Assembly (NCBI GenBank): GCA_963573305.1
Contig: OY754329.1
Location: 130,869,422-130,933,421 of the forward strand
DNA length: 64,000 bases
From: Pyrrhosoma nymphula
Lineage: Eukaryota; Arthropoda; Insecta; Odonata; Coenagrionidae
Direction: 5' to 3'
Below the pieces are notes generated by a model. It was not told the origin of the DNA. It searched no databases and saw only the letters and a list, made by a program, of their open reading frames with translations. Below are positions 12,519-22,466 of this stretch, piece by piece (position 1 is the stretch's first letter; each line of letters begins with the position of its first letter). A program made the position numbers and the translations under genes.

Positions 12519-12734
12519 AGCAGCGATTACACACAGGAGTTGACTCATATACGAGTCCACTTGGAAGGTGAACTTGGACGTGTATCATACGTTACTCCAA
12601 TAGGAGTTCGCCATCGATAGTGGCGGAATTCGATACTTGGATGAAGTAGCCGCCATCCTAGTTTTGGTTCCAAGTGGAGTCGACTCGATATAAATCGATC
12701 AGATAGGAGTCAACTCCTGTGTGTAATCTCCGCT
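12519..12734. mobile_element. 216-bp TIR element (MITE), TTA target duplication
   Basis: The ends are inverted repeats of about 28 bp. The left starts AGCAGCGATTACACACAGG and the right, read inward, starts AGCGGAGATTACACACAGG, with two mismatches. Both continue AGTTGACTC. TTA flanks the unit on both sides (12516-12518 and 12735-12737). A second inverted pair (GAGTCCACTTGGAA and its complement) lies inside. A 3-bp TAA/TTA duplication is the habit of PIF/Harbinger elements, so this is best read as a non-autonomous Harbinger-like MITE. No protein is encoded. Confidence 0.8.
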
Positions 12735-12737
12735 TTA

Positions 12738-14461
12738 GAAAACATCCTTTCAGTTTCTATTCTATATGCACTTTCCGATTGGAAAATCCCGTTCCCCCTC
12801 CCGATTTCGACAAGTTCACGATACCCATGAAAACGGAAATGCTTTTCCCCCGAAATCGGAAAAGTCCGTTCACCTCGTCTGTTACATGCCTATTAATAAA
12901 GCACATTTACAACCTTTCGTCTTTCTAAGAGCATGGGGGGGGGGAGAATTTCGTCTTTTACTTAAGCCTGGTAAATATTATTTGAATTAAAATAACATGG
13001 GCAATATTTTATTTTTAATATGCTTTGCGTATTTTCGCCTACTCTCACGCGACGTGCTTTGCATTGATTGAATGCTACAGAAACGGGACGTAAACAAACA
13101 TTTGCACTTCGCCTTGTATAGCCATTGAAATCACCGTATTTCGAGAATTTTCTCTCCTTAAAGCTCACTCCGAGTCATCGGAATCGGAAATTCCGTTTAC
13201 AATCATCGAAAACGGAAATGCGAAAGATACCGAATTCGCCCCCCTGGTGGAAAACCCGCGAAGTCTTCACTCTTCCAAGGTTGGATATCCATAATTATTT
13301 TACATTATAGCTAAATGCAAGCTCCTTTCACTTGTTTGATATTCCTATAACGTCATATCGCACACAACCCTTAGTTAGACCAAGACCCTCCTTTCTCAAG
13401 TCAGGAACGGGTGATGCTCCCTGCAGCTGCGTACTGCTGAGTTCCCTGAACGGGACTCGAAGTGAAAGCCAGACGGTTTTAAAGTGCATCTGCCCCTCTC
13501 TGTGAGGAGAGAGAGAGAGACGGGAAGGATCTGATGTGTATGAGGTCTGTGAGTGGAAGTTCTGAGAGAGTAGTAGTTGGTTGTGGGAGGCTGCAGAAGA
13601 AAAAGTTAAGTCGTGAGAAAAAGAACACACGCAAACGAGATAGAGGGAGGGAGAGAGAAAATTCCACTCCCTCTCCCAGCACACCTCCACATAAAGAGAT
13701 GCAAAAGGAATGATAAGACGAGGTAGGTTGGGGGGTGGGGAAAGGCAAGTCTCGGGCTCTCATTAAAGAATCCGCCCTTTTGCAAGGGCAAGGGCGAGCC
13801 TCATCTCTTTTCCTTTCGAGAAAAGAAAGGGAACTTACTCATGCGTTCCTTAACAGGGGGGAGGACGTGACCCATTTAAGATCGCTGCCCGTGGCGAGAG
13901 AGGCGCACCAAAGACGAAGGAGAAGAATAGGGAGTCGGTGAGACTGATGAGCGTCCCTCGCCTGGGGAAAGATGTTGTGGGAAGCTGGTTTGGGAGGGAG
14001 GGCTGGCTGTAGGCAAATCGAGAGTGAAGGCATAACCTAAATTGTAACGAGATAGAAAGAGAGAATAAGAAGAAGATGGTGAAAGTAATAAGGGTATGAA
14101 GAAAAGAAGAAATGCGACTTCAATAAAGAGCACGCCAATGCCCAAGAAGGGTCTCTCTTCATCATGCTTCCATTCCTCGAATTATCTCCCCCTAATCAAC
14201 TCACCCGCCTATCTTTAATTATGCAAATAACCTTACATGTCATCTTCCTCCCCATACATCCAACCAACGACTGAATGAATTGACAGTATGACGAGTTAAT
14301 AATCAGAATCATATCAATCATAATTAAACATACATACATACCCATCAAGCCGTTCCATTTCGGGGTAAGCACAGTTAAAAAAAATTAACACTCGGTGACA
14401 CTTTTCCAATCATTACGCATGCATAAATGATATGGTACGCAGTCATGCGCAAGGGTGCGAA
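12738..14461. other. No gene seen; GC-rich block 13330-14040
   Basis: A run of ten Gs lies at 12935-12944. The 14-mer GAAAACGGAAATGC occurs near 12828 and 13208. From about 13330 to 14040 the DNA is GC-rich with purine-rich plus-strand runs (GAGAGAGAGAGAGA near 13507) and overlapping frames of 60-120 codons on both strands. None matches a known family. I cannot tell a host CpG-rich regulatory patch from a repeat here. Confidence 0.5.
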
Positions 14462-14686
14462 GATATACACCAAAGACGGTGAAATTCACCATGAAAAAAA
14501 TCATTTGACTTAAACAGAATTGGAACCCGGATCTCCCAATTGCCGGTCAGTTGTGCGAATTTAAACGGGGTTTAAACGAACAAGTTGTTGACACAACTGA
14601 CCGGCAATTGGGAGATCCGGGTTCCAATCCCGGTCAAGTCAAATGAATTTTTTCATGGCGAATTTCACCGTATTTGGTGTATATCT
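14462..14686. repeat. Inverted pair of tRNA-like SINE units
   Basis: Left arm 14462-14555 and right arm 14592-14686 are reverse complements over about 95 bp with only a handful of differences, separated by a 36-bp spacer. The right arm contains GATCCGGGTTCCAATCCCGG, a tRNA T-arm with B box, so each arm looks like the promoter part of a tRNA-derived SINE plus its start of body. The left arm's B-box copy is damaged (CCAATTCTG). Transcription through the pair would give a long hairpin. It could be two insertions or a single palindromic unit; high arm identity favours a single origin. Confidence 0.75.
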
Positions 14687-14734
14687 CGGTGTAACGTCTG
14701 TAAAGCTGAATCTGCTGTAACAATATCCCCCATA

Positions 14735-14905
14735 CTTCTCTATACTTGTATACCTCTTCCGCTTTAGCAACACTCACTCATTGCTTCGTGCAAGCCCTCC
14801 AGTTCTACGACTCCGAATATTCTTTCTCTAACGAGTATATTTCACCACACACGCCTATGACTCTCGGTCCACCTCTTCCTCTCAAACCAACTCTTCTATC
14901 ATTAA
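14735..14905 (-). mobile_element. Dispersed repeat D, copy 2
   Basis: This aligns with 6876-7035 and 59818-60000 in the same orientation. Diagnostic words are TTGCTTCGTGCAAGC, CGACTCCGAATATTC and CACCACACACGCCTATGAC. It sits about 50 bp from the right arm of the inverted SINE pair. No reading frame survives. Confidence 0.5.
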
Positions 14906-15839
14906 TCTGATATGTTATTTGACTCTCGTCCATTCTCTCAATATCATCAAAACAGAGAAGAAAGCTCCTATAAAATATAACATCTAAAATACTAAAAGAT
15001 TGGGGGAAGAAACGAATTTACGATTAATTTTTTTTCGAATCTGACTAAATCGAGGAAACTACCAACCTAGAATAAGTAAATTTTGAATTGACATTGAATG
15101 TAACACATATGTAGTGAACTGATGAATCCACATTTAACATACGGCAAAAATATTTGCACCACTGTGATTAGCGAGAAAACGCAAATCGCGTCCTGAGTTT
15201 GCTTTTTTTCACGTGCATCCGTGATTCTATATCCGAACCAATGCGATTAGGAATATTCAAATATTTCCGACTTGAATTGCCTTGTTTCGCATGTTAATGT
15301 TGGGCACATCTCTAGTCCACCGGAACTGAAGGAATCAAAGCAGGGAGGAATTTCAAAGGGAAGTTCATTAATGAATTTTATTAAATTCTTAAATAAAGGC
15401 TTATTGGGATCGCAGGGGCATACAGATGACCAGAATCTTCCAAAGAGCAAAACAAATTAAGGGGAACAAATATTGCCGAAGAGCAACACAGCTTGGAAGG
15501 ATCGTATGAATCAAACCTTGACTTGTTAACACTTGCCCATGTTGATAAATTGATCACATTAATATCTCCGGGGCAGGTTTCTTCTGTCTCCTAGTCTTCA
15601 ATGAAGCATAAAACCTTTCGTAAACTAAATTTTCAAGTTTCCGACAACATACCAAGAAAGCCAGCAGCTGACATAGACGTTTCACTTTCTTCACTTGCTA
15701 GAGTAGCAAGTGGGTTCCCATCAAAGGGGATTTTTACAAGCCACAATACGACCTACATACTTGTAATTCTTGAGAAAAACCAGGAAGAATAAGAAGGAGA
15801 CGGGTAAAGTTCCAGCATTGGAGCATAGAAGATGGACCC
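14906..15839. other. No gene seen
   Basis: AT-rich DNA with frames of 60-67 codons only. No repeats were recognised. The part nearest 15840 may include the 5' edge of the following LINE fragment, but no motif supports moving the boundary. Confidence 0.45.
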
Positions 15840-16525
15840 AAAATATAACCTTTGGACAATACAACTTTGAAAGAGTAAAGTGGTTCAGCTACCATGGTAA
15901 TAATCTAAACTCTATTATGGTACTGGTAAAATCATCGTAATGATCTAATGAGAACTCAAGTGTCAGAGGAGATTAACAAGAGAATAATGGCGGGAAATAG
16001 AGCTTATTTTTCCAACATAAAACTCTTAAAATCAACCCTTCTACCGATTGATTCAAAAGTCACACTTTATAAGACAAGTCATAAGACCAGTCGTGACCTA
16101 TGGATCAGAGGCGTGGACTATGTCAGCTGACTATAAGAATACTTCACATGTATTTGAACGGAGACTTTGAAGGAGAATTTATGGCCCAGTGTGAGATTGT
16201 GAAAGAAGAAGAATTAGAACTAAGAGTGAAATAGAAAGCATTCTATGAGATGAGGACATTGTGAGATTTGTGAAATCCCGACGGCTGGCTTGGTTAGGTC
16301 ACGTGGAGCGGATGGGTGAGAAAATGATGCCAAAGAAGCTGCTGCGTGAGAAAATGGAGGGAAGGAGAAGGGGAAGGCCAAGGAAGAGATGAATGCACGG
16401 ATTGGAAGAGACTATGAAGACCATGCACGTTGAAAGGTAGTGGGAGAAGACAAAAAATAGAAAAGAATGGACGGGCGTATTGAGGGAGGCCATAAGACGA
16501 GGAAGAAGAAGTAGGGAAAAATAAA
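15840..16525 (+). pseudogene. LINE B reverse transcriptase C-terminal fragment
   Basis: Read across shifted frames on the plus strand, this gives the classic end of a non-LTR polymerase. In order: FGQYNFERVKWF, VSEEINKRIMAGNRAYFSN, IKLLKSTLLP, then after a frame change RPVVTYGSEAWT, FERRL and RRIYGPV, and near the end SRRLAWLGHVERM, KKLLREKMEGRRRGRPRK and a tryptophan/glutamate-rich tail. Stops and at least two frameshifts make it dead. The upstream catalytic part is absent, as expected for a 5'-truncated insertion. It differs in sequence from LINE A and LINE C, so it is a third lineage. Confidence 0.85.
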
Positions 16526-17933
16526 AATTAACCAAAAAGAATGAAGTTCAAGAGTGTCAATGATAATAGGATATTAACATCGATACTCATAGGATCTCAC
16601 TCATCGATATCGGACGTGATAAGTTACCACGATTGCGTTGCGCGGCGGAATCCAATAACCCGATGCAACAGAATCATCAAATCGTTCGGGGGTGGAACAA
16701 AATTTTATATTCCACGTATTAAAAAAATATTTTTACACACTTTCCATAATATTACAAAAATATGGCAGCCGCGATCAACAAGTTTACGAAGGCACTTCAC
16801 AGGTGCATCAAAACAAGTTCCTCCGACAAATCCATTTTATAAAAGAAACAAAATGCCAGCTTCCGCAATTAGAGCTTCACAAAAAACATGAACTACATAC
16901 GTAAACGCTCACTAAACCTTTTTAAAGCTTTTTTTCTCAAGTTCCGCTCAAGATCCGACATCTTGAAACCAGGACTTCCTCCAAAAAGTGATTGGTCCGG
17001 TGCAGTATTTTTAGAAATTAAAGTCGAATTCTTGACTTCAAGCACCACGAAAATTTAACTACAAAGGATATGAAATTTTTTGTAGCCCCTTCATCGAAAA
17101 AACTGCCATTTCCACCACAAATCTTAAGTCTCGTGTATAATATAAATAATATAAGTTGTAGTATCGTATATCCGCAAGGTATTTATTCAAATTTGTCCTA
17201 TCATTGAAAGGTCATGAGACAATCATTGCACTGGTCGATAATTATAAAGCGACACAGTCGTTGAGCACCTGACTTCACCTTTTGCTGTTGATTTTTTGCG
17301 TTCTAGCATCTAGAATAAATACATTTTACTTTCAAAATAAGTATATTTTACACAATATTGTTGAGGAATGCAGAATATAAGAAGGGCTTAAGAAGAGGGA
17401 ATATTTACGGAGCAAATACATGACTTCGTGAGATAAAGGTAAACATGAAACCATGATAAGGTAATTAAAAATGAGGTGCAATTCGAAAATCAAAGTCTGA
17501 TAGTAAGCCGATTACGCCGATCTAGCTAAAAAAACAATCATGAGATGATAAAAAAGTAAGGCCTACATAAACTGTGCTATTTAAAAAGGTGCAAGGAAAA
17601 AAAATGTTCTTAAAGAGCGGGAAAGAGGGTGGCTTTCTACATTCTCCATTTAAGGGGAGGGCTAATATTACAAAATGGGAACAAATATTACCAGGCACCA
17701 TTTCTTGAAGCTCATAAAATACGCAATTCAGACGAGGTGACCAACTTCATAAAGTGGTTAATTTACACCACGGAATCTTATTTCCAGGAATCGCCCGGTA
17801 GTGAAAGAAGATACTGGTAGTTCTTAAGAGAAATACCTCTCTTTCCTTTTTCTTCCGGCGACTTTAAACAGCTTTCGAAGCATTTTTCGGCACTTTTACT
17901 CGCGAGACGGGACCCAAGAGACGAAGGCCAGTT
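16526..17933. other. No gene seen
   Basis: AT-rich. The 116-codon plus frame at 16541-16891 begins directly after the LINE fragment and matches nothing known. An overlapping 70-codon frame runs in another phase. No repeats were recognised. Confidence 0.5.
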
Positions 17934-18025
17934 CGAATTGAGAGTATACAGAACTTAACTCAAGAACATACCTAAAGGGCGATATTTAAGTCAGTTGAAT
18001 TTGGACGCGTAAGTCAGTGTCCACA
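17934..18025 (+). repeat. Dispersed repeat G, copy 1
   Basis: This aligns by eye with 46378-46468: AAGGCCAGTTCGAATTGAG, a TATA-like word, ATATTTAAG, TGAATTTGGA and AAGTCAGTG occur in the same order and spacing in both. The class is unknown. The 46-kb copy has TATAAAAA where this one has TATACAG. Confidence 0.5.
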
Positions 18026-18589
18026 ACACGCCAATATATAACCTAACACATATAAGGTTGCTTCATTCATTAACCCTGAGGTATTCGGCAAAGATGAAGA
18101 AACGTAAGTACTTTAAAATCCACACGTGGGTGATCCCATGAGAAGAAACAGTTTTTAAAGATATCTGTCGTCCACCTCTCAAGAAATGCCACTGAGTGAA
18201 CAAGTTTTCGTTTTCAATTCGAGTGAAATTTCAATTCGAAAGAAAAAGAGTGATTCCTTAAGTTGACTTATGAGAAGCTGTGTAGGCAGGTAGATCTGGG
18301 CTACCTTCGACGAGAAATTTAAATGCAAAATTAAAGGCAGGTCACTTCTCATTGAGATGATATGCAAGCGATCGCACTTATAAAAAAAAATGTAGTCATG
18401 CTTGGACATTAAACTTAATAAAAGAAAAAAATCCCATTCAACCCCAACTTAAGGAAAGACAGAAGTATTCTCATAGGTTGGTTTGGAGACATTAGTCATT
18501 GCAGCCTGAGCTTAACTCATGCTCAAGTTGGTTGGTTATTTGGGTGAGGAAACCGATAAATTTGGCCATTTGCGCAACGAAAAATAGGA
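18026..18589. other. No gene seen
   Basis: AT-rich DNA with short chance frames. Nothing was recognised before the SINE that follows. Confidence 0.5.
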
Positions 18590-18808
18590 GAGTAGGTTGA
18601 TATGGAAAGAACCATTTTGGTACTGGTAGAAGGGTGGAGAGAAATTAGGCATTACCTACTCCTACTCTTAACGAATGGCTCCAAGGGGGCCACATGCTCT
18701 CCGCATGGAATACAAAGGGAAAACAGGGTTCCACTAATACAAATTTCCACAACCACGGGGATTCGAACCCGAGCCCTCAGGACGGGAAGTCAGTACTCTG
18801 GCCACAAC
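18590..18808 (-). mobile_element. tRNA-derived SINE, second type
   Basis: On the minus strand the head starts GGGGATCAGGGTTGTGGCC (A-box-like) and carries the B box GGGTTCGAATCC (complement at 18759-18771). It then runs into a body containing TTGTATTCCATGCGGAG. The plus-strand frame over it contains TTGIRTRALRTGSQYSGHNP, a typical chance translation of a SINE head. The sequence differs from the 12.1-kb and 34.6-kb SINEs outside the tRNA-like boxes. The 3' end near 18590 is approximate and no long tail was identified. Confidence 0.7.
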
Positions 18809-19834
18809 CCTGATCCCCTATTCACATAGCATATAGTTCAAGTTACCTATGTTCTTAATCAATAAAGTTGTCTCAGGACTGATTCGGTGGAACTTATACA
18901 TAACGAAAGGAGAACTCTTTGATTTTCCTCAGATAAATGTTAAGTGCGACTGTTTTCGATGTTTCACAACATTTGCAATTAATAAAGATGTAAAATATAG
19001 AAACCGGTCACATTAAAAATTTATCCATGGAATATTGCAAGGACTTCTTCTTTCGCCATACGTTCTTAAACGCAACCTCAACGGCCTCAATGCAGACGAA
19101 GTAATTTGCCTCACGGCTAATATGAGAGGTAACTTTCGCGGATTTGACGGAAGCTATGGGAAATAATTGCCGCCCAAAAGCAGAGGAAGAGAGAAGACAC
19201 GAAGGAAACTTCCGAAAAATTAGCCGACCTCCCTGAAGAAGATTTTAAGCCCTGGAAAGGGGGCACCAAATGTGGCACAGTGACGGGCGAGAGGCTTGGT
19301 TCCATGGAGTCAAGATCCTGAGAGCTGGTTGGCGATGATGAGCGTCTGGAAGAGAATGTCCCATAATGGGTTGCGGCACAAAGCAGGTTACCGGGTAAAA
19401 GGACCCCCCATATTTTCGCCAAACCAAATTACATCAATCTAATTCAACGGCGATTTATGAGCGTTTACTAGAAATCGCCGGGGTGAAATCGGCGCGGAGG
19501 AATCAGGCAAAAAGACTGAGCTTTCATTTTTTTCTATTTCAAGAGGATGCCGCCTAAAGGGTCATGCCCCATAATGGTTTTTTTTATAATATTGCAAAAA
19601 TTCAATTACTCTCAGGAAATTTTCCCACCTCGGGTGATCTCGATGGCTTGGTAGATTGTGAATTCGTCCAGCACAGCGAAGCCTGCACCAGCAAATCAAG
19701 CCGTAAAAGCTATAAGGAATAGTATGGTGACATAATTTCTACTTTCAAGTAGCCATGCAAGAGTAAATTCAACGTTCAACGAGATTCTCAATGAAACTGG
19801 CTCACGTGAAGAAACGCGTATCTAAGGCGGTCTT
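18809..19834. other. No gene seen
   Basis: A mildly GC-rich patch around 19110-19520 holds overlapping minus frames of 101 and 60 codons with no recognisable similarity. The remainder is AT-rich. Confidence 0.5.
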
Positions 19835-21138
19835 GTCATCAGCTTTTCAAATATTGCCGCAGGCGTAGTTGAAGTGAAACCTTGTTGCAGAAGTAGTAAT
19901 TATTTATTTTAATAAATCATAGATACCCGTTTAATGATGCGCATGCCAGGAAAGAGACGACTCTGAACTACACATTTCACGAATGTGGCATACCTATGCA
20001 AAATAAATGGAGCATGATTATCAGAATAGTACAAAGCGCTGTTAAAATTTCTCAAGTCGAAAGACACTCCAGTAAAATGAAGACAACGACATATAAAACG
20101 TTCATTCTTCGAGTAAAACGAATAATGGTATGATCCATCATAGAAAAAGGTATAGAAGGCCGAGGAGGTAGATGAAAATGTGTGTTTACCATCAGTACAT
20201 TTTGCAGGACTAGCATTCGCATTGATATTACCAACGGGGGAATTAAGTCCATTTTCCTTTTACAAACTGCGCGATAAAAGCATTTATAAACTGAAAATCA
20301 TGAATATTTCTAAAATGACCAGCATTGCCTCAGTTTCTCTAAGCACCAATCGTTAGGTTTAATGATCGGGTTGGTGGTGTGATTGAAATGCCTACTGGCT
20401 TCCCATCTCGAAGGTACGGGATGAAGTTATGCTTACGATATTTCGGTGAAACCCCGATCCCTGAATGTGGGCTCTTTGCATATCTCATCCGACTTGAGTG
20501 CCGATATTTGGCGCCCCTCTCCGTCTTCCGGTTGGTTAGGACGGAAAAGTGCTGTTCCAGTGAATCTTTAATGGTGGTTACCGAGTGATACAAGATGAAT
20601 CCATAACTTGTTTACTTTTAATTGATGATGACACTGTTTCATTCTTTGATCGTGTATGTCTTACGAGCGAGAGGGCTTATTCACGAGGGGAATACTTTGA
20701 GGATACGGTCATATTTTGATTTCAAACTCAGGAAAAGTCTTTCTTCATACGCTCTTGGTCATATCAACATCAAGTTAACCTTACAAATTGTGCTGATGGT
20801 AAACACGCATTTTCATCTGCCTGCTCGGCTTTCTGCACCTAATTCTATGACGGATCATGCCATTACGTTTTACTCTGTGACTAATATTTACATGTCGCTG
20901 TCTTCATTTTACTGTAGTACCTTTCGCCTTTAGACATTTTAACTGTAAGTACTTCGTAAAAATTCTGAAAGTCATGTTTCATTTTTACAATATTCGCGAA
21001 TCATGTAGTTCAGAATCGTCTCTTTCATGGCTTTCGTATCAAGAAAAAGGTCTCTATGATTTATTATAACCCCTACTTCACAAACAAGAGGTCGTAGAGT
21101 CACTTTATACATACCTGCTGCAATAGTATTTGATGTAG
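19835..21138. repeat. 1.3-kb inverted repeat with ~520-bp centre
   Basis: Arms of about 400 bp (19835-20235) and 380 bp (20757-21138) are reverse complements with scattered differences and small gaps. Clear paired landmarks include CTGATGGTAAACAC (right) with GTGTTTACCATCAG (left), TCGTTGTCTTCATTTTACTG-like words, TGTAGTTCAGA, GTCGTCTCTTTC and TCTATGATTTATTA. The 521-bp centre (20236-20756) is not shared by the arms. It contains the frames at 20339-20593 (minus, 84 codons) and 20379-20588 (plus, 69 codons), neither recognised. This could be a large foldback element or two inverted copies of one dispersed repeat. Confidence 0.75.
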
Positions 21139-21619
21139 ATAGGCAGGGGAAAAAAGAGAATATCCAAAAGAAAGCTTCACGCGATTCTCAGTGCGAAAAA
21201 GAGTACCTTACCTACTTGGGTTATTCCCCAGAAAGACGTGCACCGAAAAGGAAAAGTAAAAAGGAGAAATTTTCAAGGTGAGCATTCACGGGAAAGAGAC
21301 GAGCTAATCGGCATGGAAACGTGAACAAACAGCATGAGCCAATGCGAGCAAACAATGCGAAAGTTACACACTAATGAAAAATTCGTGAGTACTTTCGAAT
21401 GAGGAGTCAGAAAAGCTTAGTAGGCATCATCTTCTTCCCATTCATGAGACGCGCGCACATTTTTCCCGAATAGACTATCAGTGCCCCGATTTCGGGAGTC
21501 GACGCGGACAAGAATATTTGGAGCGACCTCCTGCGGGGAACGAAAGAAAACTCTCTCTGCCCGTTTACCTACAACGAGCATTTATATCGCACTTATCTTC
21601 TTTTTCGGCGCTTCCAGAC
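21139..21619. other. No gene seen
   Basis: AT-rich DNA with one 66-codon plus frame crossing into the direct repeat. Nothing was recognised. Confidence 0.5.
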
Positions 21620-21780
21620 AATTCGGATTTTTTTTGCATACGACGAAACACGCCCTCGTTCAAAGGATGGTAACTTTCTAAAGATCTTGGTCCAATATAT
21701 GTATAATATATATTATATGTATCTATGGATAATATTGACAAGTTTATTCCTCCAGTGATATATAGCATCAAAACTATTTG
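21620..21780 (+). repeat. Direct repeat, upstream copy
   Basis: This matches 22329-22466 in the same orientation: GCATACGACGAAACACGC, GTTCAAAGGATGGTAACTTT, GTCCAATA, ATATTGACAAGTTTAT and TATAGCATCAAA all recur in order. It contains an extra AT-rich near-palindrome around 21695-21722. The two copies start about 710 bp apart. They could be terminal repeats of a small element or the result of a local duplication. Confidence 0.7.
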
Positions 21781-22180
21781 TTATGGTAACAAATACCTGT
21801 GCTGCAGATATAGAAAATACCATACGAAAGCAACGGCTTTCAAATTTGTTGTGCAAGGATGCGGAAAGAGACAACTTAAAACATTAAGAATTTCAAACAA
21901 AAGGTTGATTAAACATTAATTAATACGGCATAGATACCAACACATGAAGTAATTGTCAAGGTAAAAACATAATATAGAAATCACTTACTGTAATAGTACT
22001 GAGGTACACACATTAACCCTTTAATATAAGGTGTTCCGTATTCAGCACGTACCTCGGGACTAATTTTAGCTCAATTTCCAATTTTTCGTAAACGGTTCAA
22101 AATATTATGAACAAATTTAAAAGATATTTTTAAAAGTAGGAAATGCTGTTTCAGTTACCTCCATTCCACACATTTTTGAG

Positions 22181-22221
22181 AATTATTTCCTCCTTAGAAA
22201 ATGTCATTGGAGGAAATAATT
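22181..22221. repeat. Perfect 13-bp stem hairpin
   Basis: AATTATTTCCTCC (22181-22193) and GGAGGAAATAATT (22209-22221) are exact complements around a 15-base loop. It lies between the two direct repeats. No terminator or RNA function can be inferred. Confidence 0.7.
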
Positions 22222-22328
22222 ATTTTTTTAAGAATAAAACATTTGCTCCATAAAGGAATAGCAATAAAATATTCAGCGGCTAATGTCTTAAGTGAATTAA
22301 CACACCCTTCATCCCTAAACAAGAGTAA

Positions 22329-22466
22329 AATTCAAAACATTTTGCGTACACCCAAGCACGCGCTGGTTCAAAAGATGGGAACTTTCCAAAGAACTTAGTC
22401 CAATAAATATATAAATATGATATTGACAAGTTTATATCTCTAGCAATTTATAGCATCAAAGAGATG
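22329..22466 (+). repeat. Direct repeat, downstream copy
   Basis: This is the partner of 21620-21780. It is shorter because the AT-rich palindromic insert is reduced. Shared words include CAAGCACGCGCTGGTTCAAA (in the other copy AACACGCCCTCGTTCAAAGG), ATATTGACAAGTTTATA and ATAGCATCAAA. Confidence 0.7.
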
